Notes: generated from the letters alone by a model not told the origin. A stretch of DNA of 39,247 bases from Desulfobacterales bacterium (GCA_030066155.1 JASJCE010000005.1:1-39247); one strand, 5' to 3'. Positions 7,672 to 16,934 are shown, counted from the first letter of the stretch. Made by a program: numbers and translations.

Positions 7672-8298
7672 TTGATCCTTCCGAATTATCTTATATTTCC
7701 GCTGCTGACGATAATTGCCTACCTGCTGGGATCCATACCGTGGGGCGTCGTCCTGACGCGGATCTTTACTTCCGTAGACATCAAGAAGCAAGGCAGCGGC
7801 AACATCGGTACCACCAATGTCAGCCGGGTGGCCGGATCGACCCTCGGTATGTTAACATTCATCGGTGATGTTCTCAAAGGTGCCGTTCCCGTATTCCTGG
7901 CCTTTGTGCTGACTGCAGGAAATCAGTTCGTTGATGAAGCGTTCTTGGCAACGGTTGCACTGGCCGCTTTTTTCGGACACCTGTATCCGCTTTATATGAA
8001 TTTCAAGAACGGGGGCAAAGGCGTCGCAACCTGTGCCGGCTGCTTTGTTGTCCTTGCCCCCCTGGCCTGCCTGATGGCACTGTTTGTTTTCGTTGTCATT
8101 CTCCTGTCCGCCAAGCGAGTTTCCGGCGGTTCTCTGGCTGCCACTGCTGTATTGCCATGGGCGGTTTGGTTTACTGCAGGATCTATTTGGTTTACCGCCG
8201 GTGCCGTCATCATGGCCATTTCCGTATTTATCCGGCACAGCGCCAACATCAACCGCATAATCGCCGGCACTGAACCCGGGTTTAAGGACCGGAATTAA
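7672..8298 (+). CDS. plsY: Glycerol-3-phosphate acyltransferase PlsY
   Basis: 208 residues. PlsY moves the acyl group from acyl phosphate to glycerol-3-phosphate, giving lysophosphatidic acid, the first step of membrane phospholipid synthesis. It is an inner-membrane protein. Seen: LLGSIPWG near residue 20, GSGNIGTTNVSR near residues 42-53 and NGGKGVAT near 113, the three conserved loops of the active site, set between hydrophobic helices. The start must be the TTG at 7672, because an in-frame TAG lies at 7663 and there is no ATG before the conserved region; no Shine-Dalgarno site is visible. The stop codon lies inside the left arm of an AATCCGCC repeat. Divergent from smr. Confidence 0.93.
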   Translation: MILPNYLIFPLLTIIAYLLGSIPWGVVLTRIFTSVDIKKQGSGNIGTTNVSRVAGSTLGMLTFIGDVLKGAVPVFLAFVLTAGNQFVDEAFLATVALAAFFGHLYPLYMNFKNGGKGVATCAGCFVVLAPLACLMALFVFVVILLSAKRVSGGSLAATAVLPWAVWFTAGSIWFTAGAVIMAISVFIRHSANINRIIAGTEPGFKDRN

Positions 8299-8384
8299 TC
8301 CGCCTTAACAATAACGTGTAATGGATAGTAGATCGTGCTGTCTTTGAAATAACTTGTCGGTCTGAAACGGCGGCGTATTAATTC
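8291..8384 (+). repeat. AATCCGCC-ended intergenic element, copy B
   Basis: Left end GGAATTAATCCGCC (8291-8304), right end GGCGGCGTATTAATTC (8369-8384, with a three-base insertion), about 64 bases between them. The left arm contains the plsY stop codon. Just right of it is the hairpin TATGCTGCGCATA (8388-8400), a close match to TATGATGCTTCGCATA next to copy D at 32232. Confidence 0.65.
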
Positions 8385-8480
8385 TTTTATGCTGCGCATA
8401 TTTATTTTTTTCTTTTCTGAATAAATTTTAAGCATCCTTATTTAAAAAGAAATCAGTCAGATCTTTAAATCCAAAATTTA

Positions 8481-8524
8481 AAATTCCTTAATTCCGCCTT
8501 CCGCATTCCAACTTCCGAATTCCA
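8481..8524. repeat. Degenerate CCTTCCGCATTCC-type low-complexity arm
   Basis: The sequence between plsY and the ispH-ubiA stop is a run of short CTTCCG/ATTCC words. Its reverse complement (GGAAGTTGGAATGCGGAA) closely resembles the stretch after resB at 25588. It looks like one arm of the dispersed low-complexity repeats described in the findings. Confidence 0.5.
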
Positions 8525-8529
8525 TTTTA

Positions 8530-10272
8530 TCAGAATCCCAGCAGTGACCAGAGAAAAGCAATAATGCCGGCCAGTAAAAAATTGGTTTCCACCAGGAGTT
8601 CCAGCTTCACACTTGGCAGCAGAATCCCCTGCTCGTAGGCCGAAAGCAGCAGCAGGAGCAGCAATGGGGAACTGATGAGAAAAAAGCCGAGATAGGAAAT
8701 CAAATGGAACGAACTTAACACCAACAGGGCGGCCATGAGGCTCAGGAGGGTGATTTTTAACAGCCGCAAGGATTTCTTTTCTCCCAGTAGAATGGCGATG
8801 GTCTCTTTGCCCACGATACGATCCCCCTGCATATCGAGTATGTCGAAAAAGGCAGTTCTGGCAAATACCAGTCCGGCAGCCCACAGGAAGATCAAACCGG
8901 TTACCCAATGCGGTTGATCGGTGAGGGCCAGGGGTGTCAGCAGGGCGGTTACGATCCCCCAGGCGATGGCGATTAGAAACGTTTTGGAGCCGGGAATATC
9001 CCTTATTCTCCTATATTTGAAAAAGACAATCTGTTTCGGGACCAGTATCCGATTGTATGACAATCCCAGCACACTCAGGATCAGCAGCAAAAAGAAAGGA
9101 AAAACGCCTAGCGTAAAGGCAATCACCAGCCCGGCACCTCCGGCTGCCAGGGCCAGGATGGTCAGCAGCATTTTATACTTCTCGTAGAACCTGGCTCTTT
9201 CCGGATCGTTGTATTGATCCGCCTTTTTCCCGGTCAGGTGGGCAAGGATGTGCATGGACTGGACGTACAGCATCGCAATCAGAACGTAAGGGAAAAACTG
9301 AGTGAATCCCTGCAGTTTAGAGCAGGCATAGCTCAAGCAGCCGGCCCCGAGCGATACATATATATTGGTCAGCAACAGTCCGCGCTGCAGACTGAACATG
9401 AAGCGCCGCCAGTTGTTTCTGCGTTTAATCTGAAGTGTTTCCAGGGCCCGATAGACCTTTTTGATGATCCAATTCGGTGTTGATGCGCCGGCCGTGATAC
9501 CGATGTGCCGGGCGGATCCCAATACGTCCGAATCAATATTTTCAAGATCCGCTTCAGATTCGATATGATAGGCCGGTTTGCCGGTCTCCTGGGCAATTTC
9601 AGCCAAACGGCGTGTATTGCCGCTCTCCAGGCCGCCCACCACAATAACGGCATCAACCGTTTGCGCCAGGCGTTTGACTTCCGCCTGACGTCTTTCGGTG
9701 GAATCGCAAATCGTGTTGTAAACCTTGTAGTGGGGGTGATTGGCAGCGGTCCAGCGGGTTACCGTTTCAAAAAACTCGGTGTTCTGGGTGGTCTGGGCAA
9801 CGATGATCGCTTTCTCGAACGCCGGTAACGACGCCAATTCATCCAGAGAGCCGATGACGTGGCCCTTTTGGCGGGCATAGCCCAGCAGTCCGATGACTTC
9901 CGGATGATCTTTGTCGCCGATGATAATGGTGACATAATCCTTTTTAGCGTGTTTGCGAATGATGGTTTGAACTTTGATGACCCGCGGGCAGGTTGCGTCG
10001 ATAACTTTGAAATCCGCATTTTGGAGGCTCTGCTTGGCGGTCGGGGGTACCCCATGGGCCCTGATGAGGACGGTGCCGGTTCCCTGATCGGGGATTTCAC
10101 CCATCACCGTGATATCTTTCGACTCCAGTAAATCCAGCACCTGGGGATTATGAATCAGCGGTCCGTAGGTGTAGATCGGGTCGGCATACCGGTCGGGCGC
10201 ATCCAAAACCATTTCGACCGCTCGCCGCACCCCCATACAGAATCCGGATGTCTTGGCGATGAGAATTTTCAT
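8530..10272 (-). CDS. ispH: Fusion: IspH (HMBPP reductase) + UbiA-family prenyltransferase
   Basis: 580 residues from the ATG at 10272; ten more codons are open upstream but lie in repeat DNA. Residues 1-285 are IspH, which reduces HMBPP to IPP and DMAPP at the end of the MEP pathway. The three cluster cysteines are Cys12 (GFCMGVRRAV), Cys95 (DATCPRV) and Cys189 (TICDSTERRQ); His41 and HPEVIG near 123 fit substrate binding. After RRNNWRR near 290 comes a membrane domain of about eight helices with UbiA features: an Asp-rich segment (GKKADQYNDPERA) and DILDMQGDRIVGKETIAI. UbiA proteins transfer a polyprenyl chain to an aromatic or similar acceptor in the membrane. The fusion would tether the isoprenoid reductase to a prenyl-using membrane enzyme. 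Neither half looks damaged. The prenyl acceptor cannot be deduced. Confidence 0.9.
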   Translation of the reverse strand: MKILIAKTSGFCMGVRRAVEMVLDAPDRYADPIYTYGPLIHNPQVLDLLESKDITVMGEIPDQGTGTVLIRAHGVPPTAKQSLQNADFKVIDATCPRVIKVQTIIRKHAKKDYVTIIIGDKDHPEVIGLLGYARQKGHVIGSLDELASLPAFEKAIIVAQTTQNTEFFETVTRWTAANHPHYKVYNTICDSTERRQAEVKRLAQTVDAVIVVGGLESGNTRRLAEIAQETGKPAYHIESEADLENIDSDVLGSARHIGITAGASTPNWIIKKVYRALETLQIKRRNNWRRFMFSLQRGLLLTNIYVSLGAGCLSYACSKLQGFTQFFPYVLIAMLYVQSMHILAHLTGKKADQYNDPERARFYEKYKMLLTILALAAGGAGLVIAFTLGVFPFFLLLILSVLGLSYNRILVPKQIVFFKYRRIRDIPGSKTFLIAIAWGIVTALLTPLALTDQPHWVTGLIFLWAAGLVFARTAFFDILDMQGDRIVGKETIAILLGEKKSLRLLKITLLSLMAALLVLSSFHLISYLGFFLISSPLLLLLLLSAYEQGILLPSVKLELLVETNFLLAGIIAFLWSLLGF

Positions 10273-10282
10273 TGGATTTGGG

Positions 10283-10480
10283 TTCAGAGGTTCCGGGTTC
10301 ACCGTTCAGGGTTAAAGGTTCAGATTAAGAAGGTTCAAGGGTTCAGGGCTCAAGGTTCAGGGCTAACCGATTTTGGATTACAGATTTCGGATTTTGGACT
10401 TATGTAATCGCCGGGCTCCACCTAAATTAAGATTGACAGTATTCCTAAATTCGTCATTCGACAATCGTCAATCGACATTC
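10283..10480. repeat. GGTTCAGGG and ATTCGTCATTCGACAATCGTC low-complexity repeats
   Basis: Between the NYN gene and ispH-ubiA lie about eight degenerate copies of GGTTCAGGG (10283-10370), then GGATTTTGGATT words, then TCGTCATTCGACAATCGTCA (about 10450-10470). The GTCATTCGAC part is repeated at 11233. No gene or control site is seen. Confidence 0.6.
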
Positions 10481-10501
10481 CAGAAGGCTTCGCAAGAGAG
10501 C

Positions 10502-11023
10502 TCAGAGTTTACGAATCTTGACTTTGTTTTTGCGCTTTTTCTTCGGCAGTCGGCGTCCGGGGCCCTTTTTTTTGGTGGTCGGCTTCCAACCGACGTAGGC
10601 ATCTCGATCAATATCCTTCCCGCCTGCATAAAATGCCAGCTCCAATTTGCTCTCAAACTCCGGGCCCGAGATGACCGCCGCACCGTCGTTCTGAACCGAT
10701 CGGACAATATCCATATCGGAGGTGACCACCAGGGCTCTTTGACCCTCTTTGCGAGCCATCCGCTTGATCACGGTGTCCGCCGATTCGCTGTTGTGCGAGA
10801 AAACAATCGTGATACCCTTCTGCCGGTCGCGCCGTTGCGAGACCAGGGCAGATCGGGCTCCGTCAAATACAACCGTTATGCGATGGGCTTTGATTTTTTT
10901 GTAGGCCGCCAGCATATCAATGAGCGTATCTCGGCCCAGTTGGATATCCTGGAGATCCAGATCGCTAAGCCTTCTGGATTGGCGAATCAAATTATAGCCA
11001 TCTATGATAATATGGATGGACAT
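10502..11023 (-). CDS. NYN/PIN-like nuclease-fold protein (YacP-type)
   Basis: 173 residues from the ATG at 11023; a TTG four codons earlier is the alternative. Seen: HIIIDGYNLI at the very start, the hallmark first strand of NYN domains with its metal-binding aspartate; then ITVVFDGA, SADTVIKRMA and ALVVTSDMDIV, which place the other acidic residues of the PIN-like site in order. The tail (about 145-173) is very rich in Lys and Arg, consistent with RNA binding. Known: YacP/Rae1-type NYN proteins cleave mRNA in or near the ribosome in firmicutes. An RNA endonuclease is a fair inference, the target unknown. It lies between two repeat-filled intergenic regions, upstream of ispH-ubiA on the same strand. 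Confidence 0.85.
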   Translation of the reverse strand: MSIHIIIDGYNLIRQSRRLSDLDLQDIQLGRDTLIDMLAAYKKIKAHRITVVFDGARSALVSQRRDRQKGITIVFSHNSESADTVIKRMARKEGQRALVVTSDMDIVRSVQNDGAAVISGPEFESKLELAFYAGGKDIDRDAYVGWKPTTKKKGPGRRLPKKKRKNKVKIRKL

Positions 11024-11094
11024 TTCGGGCGTCAATAAGCGTTTTTCAATGCCTGAATGATTGCTTCTCGTATTGGCCGAAAGGGGCGGGAAGG

Positions 11095-11265
11095 AAGGGA
11101 ATGACGAAAGTCGAATGACGAATGACGAATGGCGGAATTCCGTCTTTTTTTATTTCGACGTTTCCGGTGCTCATATTAATCATTTAAATCGCTGCCTCAA
11201 TTTACAGTTAATTCTTGTCCCGGGTTGTATTTTCGTCATTCGACATTTGTCAATTGCCATTCATG
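11095..11265. repeat. Paired GAATGACGAA / TTCGTCATTC arms
   Basis: The left arm (about 11097-11133) has several copies of GAATGACGAA. The right arm (about 11232-11264) reads TTCGTCATTCGAC...CATTC, its approximate reverse complement, and ends in the parB stop codon region. About 100 AT-rich bases lie between. The arrangement could form a large imperfect hairpin. Confidence 0.6.
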
Positions 11266-12160
11266 TTGTTCGTTTCAAACGGTCGATGAGACGTTCGAGA
11301 TCTTCATTGCTGTAGAATTCAATTTGGACTTTTCCCCTTTGGCCCTCTTTCTTGATCAGAATTTTGGTGCCAAGGTGACGGGATAGATCCTCTGCCAGGC
11401 CGGTTAGGTATATTTGTTCGGAGCGGTCTCTGGGGGTTTTAGGCTTCTTTTTACGGGACTTCAGGCGCTTAATCAGGTTCTCGGTTTCCCTCACCGAGAG
11501 CCGCTTGGATACCACCGACCGCCAGGCGGTAATCTGCTGGGCCGAATTCTCGGCGCCCAGAAGTGCCCGGGCGTGACCCATACTGAGTGTCCCGTCCGTA
11601 ATGCTGTCTTTGATTTGATCCGGCAACTGACGCAGCCTCAAAAAGTTGGCCACCGCCGATCTGCTTTTGCCGACCCGGGCAGAGGCCTGGTCTTGGGTCA
11701 GATGGAGCTGACTGATCAGACGATGATAGGCCTCAGCCTCTTCAATGGGATTCAGATTTTCTCGCTGGATATTCTCGACCAGCGAGATTTCCAGCAGCTT
11801 GTCCGCGGATACCCGTTTTATGACCACCGGGACCTGAGTCAACCCGGCCCGCCTGGATGCTTTTAATCGCCTTTCGCCGGCAATCAGCTCGTAGCCGGCG
11901 TCATCTTTGCGTACCAGCAGCGGTTGCAGCACTCCCTGGGTTTTAATTGACTCAGAAAGCTCCTTCAGGTCCGCTTCTGAAAACGTAACACGGGGCTGGA
12001 AGCGGTTGGGTCGGATCAGATCGATGTCGCAATAAAAATAGTCCTGCTTTTTTGCGGCTTCTGCTTTCTCGATATCCGGGATTAGGGCCCCCAGACCTTT
12101 GCCCAGAGCCATTTTTTTGCGCTTGGTTTTGCCACTGGATTTCAGATTGTTTTTTTGCAT
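11261..12160 (-). CDS. parB: Chromosome-partitioning protein ParB
   Basis: 299 residues from the ATG at 12160; ATG at 12112 (MALGKGLGALIPD) is also possible since many ParB proteins start there. Seen: the LGKGLGALI N-terminal motif, PNRFQPR and the ELIAGERRLKASRRAG box of the CTP-binding N domain, VENIQRENLNPIEEAEAY, a helix-turn-helix (LTQDQASARVGKSRSAVANFLRL region), and a basic C-terminal dimer domain. ParB binds parS sites, slides as a CTP-gated clamp and works with ParA to segregate origins. The parA gene is 104 bases upstream on the same strand, the usual order. I searched the window by eye for the standard 16-bp parS palindrome and did not find one. No gid genes are adjacent. Confidence 0.95.
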   Translation of the reverse strand: MQKNNLKSSGKTKRKKMALGKGLGALIPDIEKAEAAKKQDYFYCDIDLIRPNRFQPRVTFSEADLKELSESIKTQGVLQPLLVRKDDAGYELIAGERRLKASRRAGLTQVPVVIKRVSADKLLEISLVENIQRENLNPIEEAEAYHRLISQLHLTQDQASARVGKSRSAVANFLRLRQLPDQIKDSITDGTLSMGHARALLGAENSAQQITAWRSVVSKRLSVRETENLIKRLKSRKKKPKTPRDRSEQIYLTGLAEDLSRHLGTKILIKKEGQRGKVQIEFYSNEDLERLIDRLKRTT

Positions 12161-12288
12161 TTGATAATCTAGCTTCGGTCGCAAATCTTAATCTGCTGCC
12201 GGAACTTACAGATTGAGATTGGGATAACGATTTTTCTTCAGGTTGTCCGGTCGTCGTTGCGAAAATGGGTTCCAAACTTCTGTTTGAT

Positions 12289-13077
12289 TCACTGTATGGG
12301 ATCCGGGCTGCTAACGGTGCCGTTTGACATAATTTCCTGGGCCAGCTCGATATAGCTGCGGGCACCGGTCGATGTTGCATCGTAGAGCAGAATCGGTTTG
12401 CCGAAACTCGGCGCTTCGCTCAATCGGATATTTCTGGGGATCATGGTTTTAAACACCAGTTCGTTAAAATACTTCTCGGCCTCTTCGGCCACCTGGTAGG
12501 ATAAGTTGGTTCTTTTGTCGAACATGGTCAGCAGGATCCCGGCGATTTTTAATTCGGGATTCAATGTTTTTTTGATCCGGTTTACCGTTTGCAGGAGCTG
12601 ACCCAGCCCTTCAAGAGCGTAGAATTCACATTGCAGGGGAATCAGGAGTGAATCGGCGGCGGTCAGCGCATTCACCGTCAACAGACTTAGCGAGGGCGGA
12701 CAGTCCAGAATAATGTATTCAAATCTGCTGTCGATCCCGGCTATCAGTTTTTTCAGGGCGCTGTCTCGTTCGCGGCTTGACATCATTTCGACCTCAAATC
12801 CGATTAATTCGACGTCGGCCGGGATCACTTTCAACGTGGAAATTTCGCTGTCCAGAATCAAATTTTCTGGGCCCGCCTGTCCGAGCATGCCGTGGTACAG
12901 CGTTCTGTCAGTCGTCGCACGATCGATGCCAACTCCCGAGGTCGCGTTTCCCTGGGGATCGCAGTCCACGAGCAGGGTGCGCTTTTCGGAGACCGCCAGA
13001 GACGCTGAGAGATTGATGGCGGTTGTTGTTTTTCCGACGCCGCCTTTTTGATTCGCAATGCAGATAACTTTTGCCAT
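12289..13077 (-). CDS. parA: Chromosome-partitioning ATPase ParA (Soj)
   Basis: 262 residues. Seen: the deviant Walker [16 protein letters not shown] at about residues 9-23, [14 protein letters not shown] (switch I region with its aspartates), and [14 protein letters not shown] (Walker B/switch II). ParA-ATP dimers bind DNA and pull or guide ParB-parS complexes. Length and motif order fit the small chromosomal Soj type without an N-terminal DNA-binding extension. It is the upstream gene of parAB. The start is the ATG of [13 protein letters not shown], as usual for the family. Confidence 0.96.
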   Translation of the reverse strand: MAKVICIANQKGGVGKTTTAINLSASLAVSEKRTLLVDCDPQGNATSGVGIDRATTDRTLYHGMLGQAGPENLILDSEISTLKVIPADVELIGFEVEMMSSRERDSALKKLIAGIDSRFEYIILDCPPSLSLLTVNALTAADSLLIPLQCEFYALEGLGQLLQTVNRIKKTLNPELKIAGILLTMFDKRTNLSYQVAEEAEKYFNELVFKTMIPRNIRLSEAPSFGKPILLYDATSTGARSYIELAQEIMSNGTVSSPDPIQ

Positions 13078-13253
13078 AGTGGGGATGATCTACCACAATA
13101 TTTGGTATTTGAAAAGGGGGTAAAAATGTGCCAATATGATGCCGTAATTCTTATTGCAATACAGATTTTCTGCCATATTTTAATTTTATTACCATTGGTC
13201 GGACCGGTTGAAATTGCCGAACAGTCTGACGTTTTCAAAACCAGGATTGATTC

Positions 13254-14675
13254 ATGAATTCGATGAAATCATTTTCAAGGGTTGTCTTTCTTCTGAGCAT
13301 ATCGGCTTTCGTATTGATGGCCGTATTACCGACATCCGGACACAGTATTACCATCAAAGAGGAGGAAGAACTGTCGCGCCAGATGATGGCCGCCATATAC
13401 AAGTATTTTGATATAGTTGATGATCCGGTTATTGTCGGTTACATCAACGATATCGGCAAGCGAATTCTGGCGACGCTTCCCCAGCAACCGTTCCGGTATA
13501 AATTCTACGTCATAAATGATGATGTTTACAACGCCTTTGCCACACCGGCCGGACATATCTTCATTTATACCGGATTGTTAAATGCAATGGAGCAGGAGGA
13601 AGAGATCGCCGGCATCCTGGGGCATGAAATTGCGCACGTTTACTGCCGCCATATATCGCAGCGCATCGAGCGCCAGAAAAAAATGGGCTGGGCCAATCTG
13701 GCCGGGCTTGCTGCCGGGGTTCTGCTTGGGGTTGGTGGCGCCACTGAAGCGGCACAGGCCGTTACCATGGGATCACAGGGGGCGCTTCAGTCCGCCGAAT
13801 TGTCCTATGGACGGGAAGACGAAATGCAGTCTGATCAATTCGGTGTGAAATTCACTACCGGAGCCGGATACAGCGCGGAAGGGCTGCTAAAAATTCTGAA
13901 AAAAATCCGGGCTAAAACCTGGTTCGGCTCCGATCAAATTCCGACCTACCTGAAAACCCACCCTGCGGTGGAAGACCGTATCGCCTTTATCGAATCCTGG
14001 ATCGAGTCATACAATGCGACGGCCAAACCGATCCCTCCGGTCAAACCTGAAAATTTCAACCGTATTCATACGCGGATCGAAACCCGTTACGGCGATGAAG
14101 AAGTGGTTCTCGCAAAACGCCGGGACGAAGTCGCCCAAAACCCGGGTGATTCGCTGGCCCATTATCGCTACGGATTGATCCTGACCAGAAGTGGAAATCG
14201 AACGAAGGCCATCGAGGAAATGCGAACGGCCCTGACCAAAAGAGCATTCGATCCCTATATTCTGAAAGATCTGGGGTGGATATACTACCTCGACGGTCAA
14301 TTTGAACCGGCGATCAAAACGTTGAAAAGCGCCTGCGGCATGATCCCCAAAGATCCAGAATGTGCCTATTACCTGGGGCGTACCCAACTCGAAATGGGAA
14401 ACCCGGCGGAGGCTTCCCAAAACTTTCTTAAACTGACCCGGCAATACCCGGAATATACCCCTCCTTATTATTATCTCGGGCAAAGTCTGGGCCAACAGCA
14501 GCAATTGGGCGATGCACACTATTATCTGGGAGTTTACTACCTGCGAAAGCGGGATTATAAAAACGCTAGAATTCAATTGAAGCAGGCATTGAAGCATTTG
14601 CAAAATGCCGAGAGGCGGGAGCAGGTCGAAAAATGGGTCGCCAAGCTGGAAGGGAAGGATAAGAAGAAAAAATAA
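13254..14675 (+). CDS. Periplasmic M48 metalloprotease with TPR tail (BepA-like)
   Basis: 473 residues; AGGA lies upstream of the ATG. A signal peptide is clear (MKSFSRVV then a hydrophobic core to about residue 30), so the protein is exported. The M48 domain carries the zinc motif HEIAH at 124-128 and the third ligand region GREDEMQSDQFG near 187-197, both intact. Behind it, from about residue 290, several tetratricopeptide-like repeats follow (AIEEMRTALTKR, AIKTLKSACG, ARIQLKQALKH). This layout is that of BepA/YfgC, which degrades or chaperones outer-membrane proteins and acts with the BAM machinery. The role is inferred from that family. Divergent from parA. It contrasts with the inactive M48 relative at the left edge. 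Confidence 0.9.
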   Translation: MNSMKSFSRVVFLLSISAFVLMAVLPTSGHSITIKEEEELSRQMMAAIYKYFDIVDDPVIVGYINDIGKRILATLPQQPFRYKFYVINDDVYNAFATPAGHIFIYTGLLNAMEQEEEIAGILGHEIAHVYCRHISQRIERQKKMGWANLAGLAAGVLLGVGGATEAAQAVTMGSQGALQSAELSYGREDEMQSDQFGVKFTTGAGYSAEGLLKILKKIRAKTWFGSDQIPTYLKTHPAVEDRIAFIESWIESYNATAKPIPPVKPENFNRIHTRIETRYGDEEVVLAKRRDEVAQNPGDSLAHYRYGLILTRSGNRTKAIEEMRTALTKRAFDPYILKDLGWIYYLDGQFEPAIKTLKSACGMIPKDPECAYYLGRTQLEMGNPAEASQNFLKLTRQYPEYTPPYYYLGQSLGQQQQLGDAHYYLGVYYLRKRDYKNARIQLKQALKHLQNAERREQVEKWVAKLEGKDKKKK

Positions 14676-14678
14676 ACT

Positions 14679-14720
14679 GATTAATCCGCTTCAAACGGTA
14701 ATATATTATGGGGCGGATGC
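14679..14720 (+). repeat. AATCCGCC-ended intergenic element, short copy C
   Basis: GATTAATCCGC (14679-14689) and GGGCGGATGC (14711-14720) are imperfect inverted arms separated by only about 21 bases. It begins four bases after the stop codon of the M48-TPR gene. Confidence 0.5.
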
Positions 14721-14740
14721 TAACCTTAACAAAGCACATA

Positions 14741-14834
14741 AGGGAGTACTGGAGAGGTGGATTACTGGAGTATTGTAAATAGTGTACAATCCGGCGATCA
14801 CTACTCCAACACTCCCACACTCCATCACTCCACG
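14741..14834. repeat. Paired GGAGTACTGGAG / CTCCA arms between convergent genes
   Basis: The left arm (about 14742-14777) is built of GGAGTACTGGAG-like words. The right arm (about 14798-14834) is CTCCAACACTCCCACACTCC, roughly its reverse complement. The same word family recurs before comEC at 34174. The element lies between the converging M48 and fusA genes, where a two-way transcription stop would be useful. Confidence 0.6.
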
Positions 14835-14903
14835 CTGAAGTCTCCAAAAGGATTCAGGAGTCTTACTTGTCTTATTCAGCTGGATAATGCAGAGAAATTT
14901 GTC

Positions 14904-16934
14904 CTAGCTGCGGTCAAAGTGGGAAAATTGCATGGTGAAGGTTCCCCGGCCCTGGGTTGCCGAGCGTAATGAGGTTGAATATCCGAACATACGTGAGAGC
15001 GGTACAGTAGCAATGATGAGTTGGGATCCCATCTTATGATCGATCGATTCTATTTTTCCGCCGCGGGCGTTTAGATCTCCGATAACCTCCCCCGTGAATG
15101 ATTCGGGTACAAACACATCCACATCCATGATCGGCTCCAATAAAAATGGATCGGCTTTTGACAGCGACTCACGGCATGCCATCGAAGCGCTTACGGTGTA
15201 TGCCAATTCCGTACTCAAGGCGTCTTTGTGCTTGGCCCGTTCCAGGGTGACCTCGACATCTACAACGGGGTAGCCCAGCACGGAGCCGCTTTCCAGCGAT
15301 TCCAGTGCCCCTTTGCGGGCGGCATCGATGTAAATACCCGGTAATTCATCTTCGGATATGTTCGATTTAAACCGGTTGCCCGCACCCCTGGGCAGCGGCA
15401 CGACGGATACGGATACTTCGCCATAAAGGCGCTGGCCGGCTATTTCTTTGTCAAAAATTGCGGTTGCCTCGGCCGGGCTGGCGATGGCTTCCCGGTAAAC
15501 CACCTGGGGTTTGCCGACATTGACATTTGTGTTGAACTCACGTTGCATGCGGCTCGTGATGATTTCAAGATGCAGCTCGCCCATACCGGACAGGATGGTC
15601 TGGCCGGTATCTTCATCCTTGCGGACGATCAGGGTTGGATCTTCAGCCATGAACTTTTGCAGGACTTCGTCCATCTTTTCCTGATCGGAATGCGTCTTCG
15701 GTTCCACCGCCACCGAAATTACCGGTTCATAGATGTCGATATTTTCCAGCAAAACGGGATTATCGGCCGAGCAGAGCGTTTCTCCTGTGGATGAATCCTT
15801 CAACCCGACCACTCCAACGATATTGCCCGCGCCGGCCATATCAACGCGTTCGCGTTTGTTGGCATGCATTTGCAGTATGCGGGCCAGTTTCTCCTTTTTT
15901 TTCAATGTTGGATTGTATACCTCACCTCCGGCTTTCAATTTACCGCTGTATACTCTGACAAACGACAGTTTGCGGCCCTCAATCATGGACACCTTGAAAA
16001 TCAGCGCTGCCAGCGGATCGGTTTCCCTGGCCCGACATTCAATTGAATCACCCGTTTCGGGGTGTGAACCATTTATAGGGGGGACATCTAACGGACTCGG
16101 CAAGAAATTAACAATCGCATCCAGCAGGGGTTGAATGCCCTTGTTTCTGAGTGCAGAGCCGCACAGGACCGGCACCAGCTCAAGTTTTATGGTGCTGGCG
16201 CGAATCGCACCAATCAACTTTGCTTCATCTATCGGTTGCTCCGATAAATAGGCTTCCATCAGCTCATCATCATATTCAGCTACCGCCTCGATCATGTTTT
16301 CACGGTATTTTTCGGCACGGGAAACATAATCACTATCAATGGGCAGAAGGGCAAATGTCGTTCCGAGTGCATCGTCATCCCATCGTATCTGCTTCATATG
16401 GATTAGATCGATAACGTCGGTGAAATCGTCACCCTGGCCGACGGGGAGCTGTATGATTAACGGGTTGGCATTTAACCGCTCTTTCATCATTTCGACGGTG
16501 CCCAGGAAATCAGCACCGATGCGGTCCATCTTGTTAACAAAAGCCATTTTGGGGACGCCGTATTTGTCGGCCTGCCGCCAGACGGTTTCGGATTGGGGCT
16601 CTACGCCTTCCACGGCACTGAATACACCGACGGCGCCATCCAGGACCCGCAAGGAGCGTTCGACTTCGATGGTAAAATCCACATGGCCCGGCGTATCGAT
16701 GACATGAATTTCGCTGCTTTCCCACTCGCAAGTGGTCACTGCTGAAGTAATCGTTATCCCCCGTTCCTGTTCATCAACCATCCAGTCCATTACGGCCTCA
16801 CCGTCGTGGACCTCGCCAATTTTGTGAGATCGGCCGGTATAATACAGAATCCGCTCGGTAACCGTCGTTTTGCCTGCATCGATGTGAGCGATGATGCCGA
16901 TGTTTCGGATTTTATTGATCTTCGATTTTTTCAT
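14904..16934 (-). CDS. fusA: Elongation factor G (stand-alone paralogue)
   Basis: 676 residues. EF-G is the GTPase that moves tRNAs and mRNA through the ribosome and helps split it after termination. Seen: GTPase motifs AHIDAGKT (residues about 15-22), [17 protein letters not shown] and CGSAL, followed by domains II to V with the GELHLEI and [15 protein letters not shown] signatures. It is not in an str operon (no rpsL, rpsG or tuf nearby) but follows a GerMN gene with a one-base TAATG overlap, so translation is coupled. Known: spirochaetes, planctomycetes and deltaproteobacteria often have two EF-Gs with divided duties (translocation and recycling). I infer this may be the second copy, but the sequence alone does not show which function it has. 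Confidence 0.93.
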   Translation of the reverse strand: MKKSKINKIRNIGIIAHIDAGKTTVTERILYYTGRSHKIGEVHDGEAVMDWMVDEQERGITITSAVTTCEWESSEIHVIDTPGHVDFTIEVERSLRVLDGAVGVFSAVEGVEPQSETVWRQADKYGVPKMAFVNKMDRIGADFLGTVEMMKERLNANPLIIQLPVGQGDDFTDVIDLIHMKQIRWDDDALGTTFALLPIDSDYVSRAEKYRENMIEAVAEYDDELMEAYLSEQPIDEAKLIGAIRASTIKLELVPVLCGSALRNKGIQPLLDAIVNFLPSPLDVPPINGSHPETGDSIECRARETDPLAALIFKVSMIEGRKLSFVRVYSGKLKAGGEVYNPTLKKKEKLARILQMHANKRERVDMAGAGNIVGVVGLKDSSTGETLCSADNPVLLENIDIYEPVISVAVEPKTHSDQEKMDEVLQKFMAEDPTLIVRKDEDTGQTILSGMGELHLEIITSRMQREFNTNVNVGKPQVVYREAIASPAEATAIFDKEIAGQRLYGEVSVSVVPLPRGAGNRFKSNISEDELPGIYIDAARKGALESLESGSVLGYPVVDVEVTLERAKHKDALSTELAYTVSASMACRESLSKADPFLLEPIMDVDVFVPESFTGEVIGDLNARGGKIESIDHKMGSQLIIATVPLSRMFGYSTSLRSATQGRGTFTMQFSHFDRS

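Noticed and set aside
11266-11276. GTTTCAAAC near the parB stop as a parS site
   Set aside because: It matches only part of the 16-bp parS palindrome and lacks the central CACGTG.
16534-16731. Frames inside fusA on both strands
   Set aside because: Fully explained by the intact EF-G reading frame.
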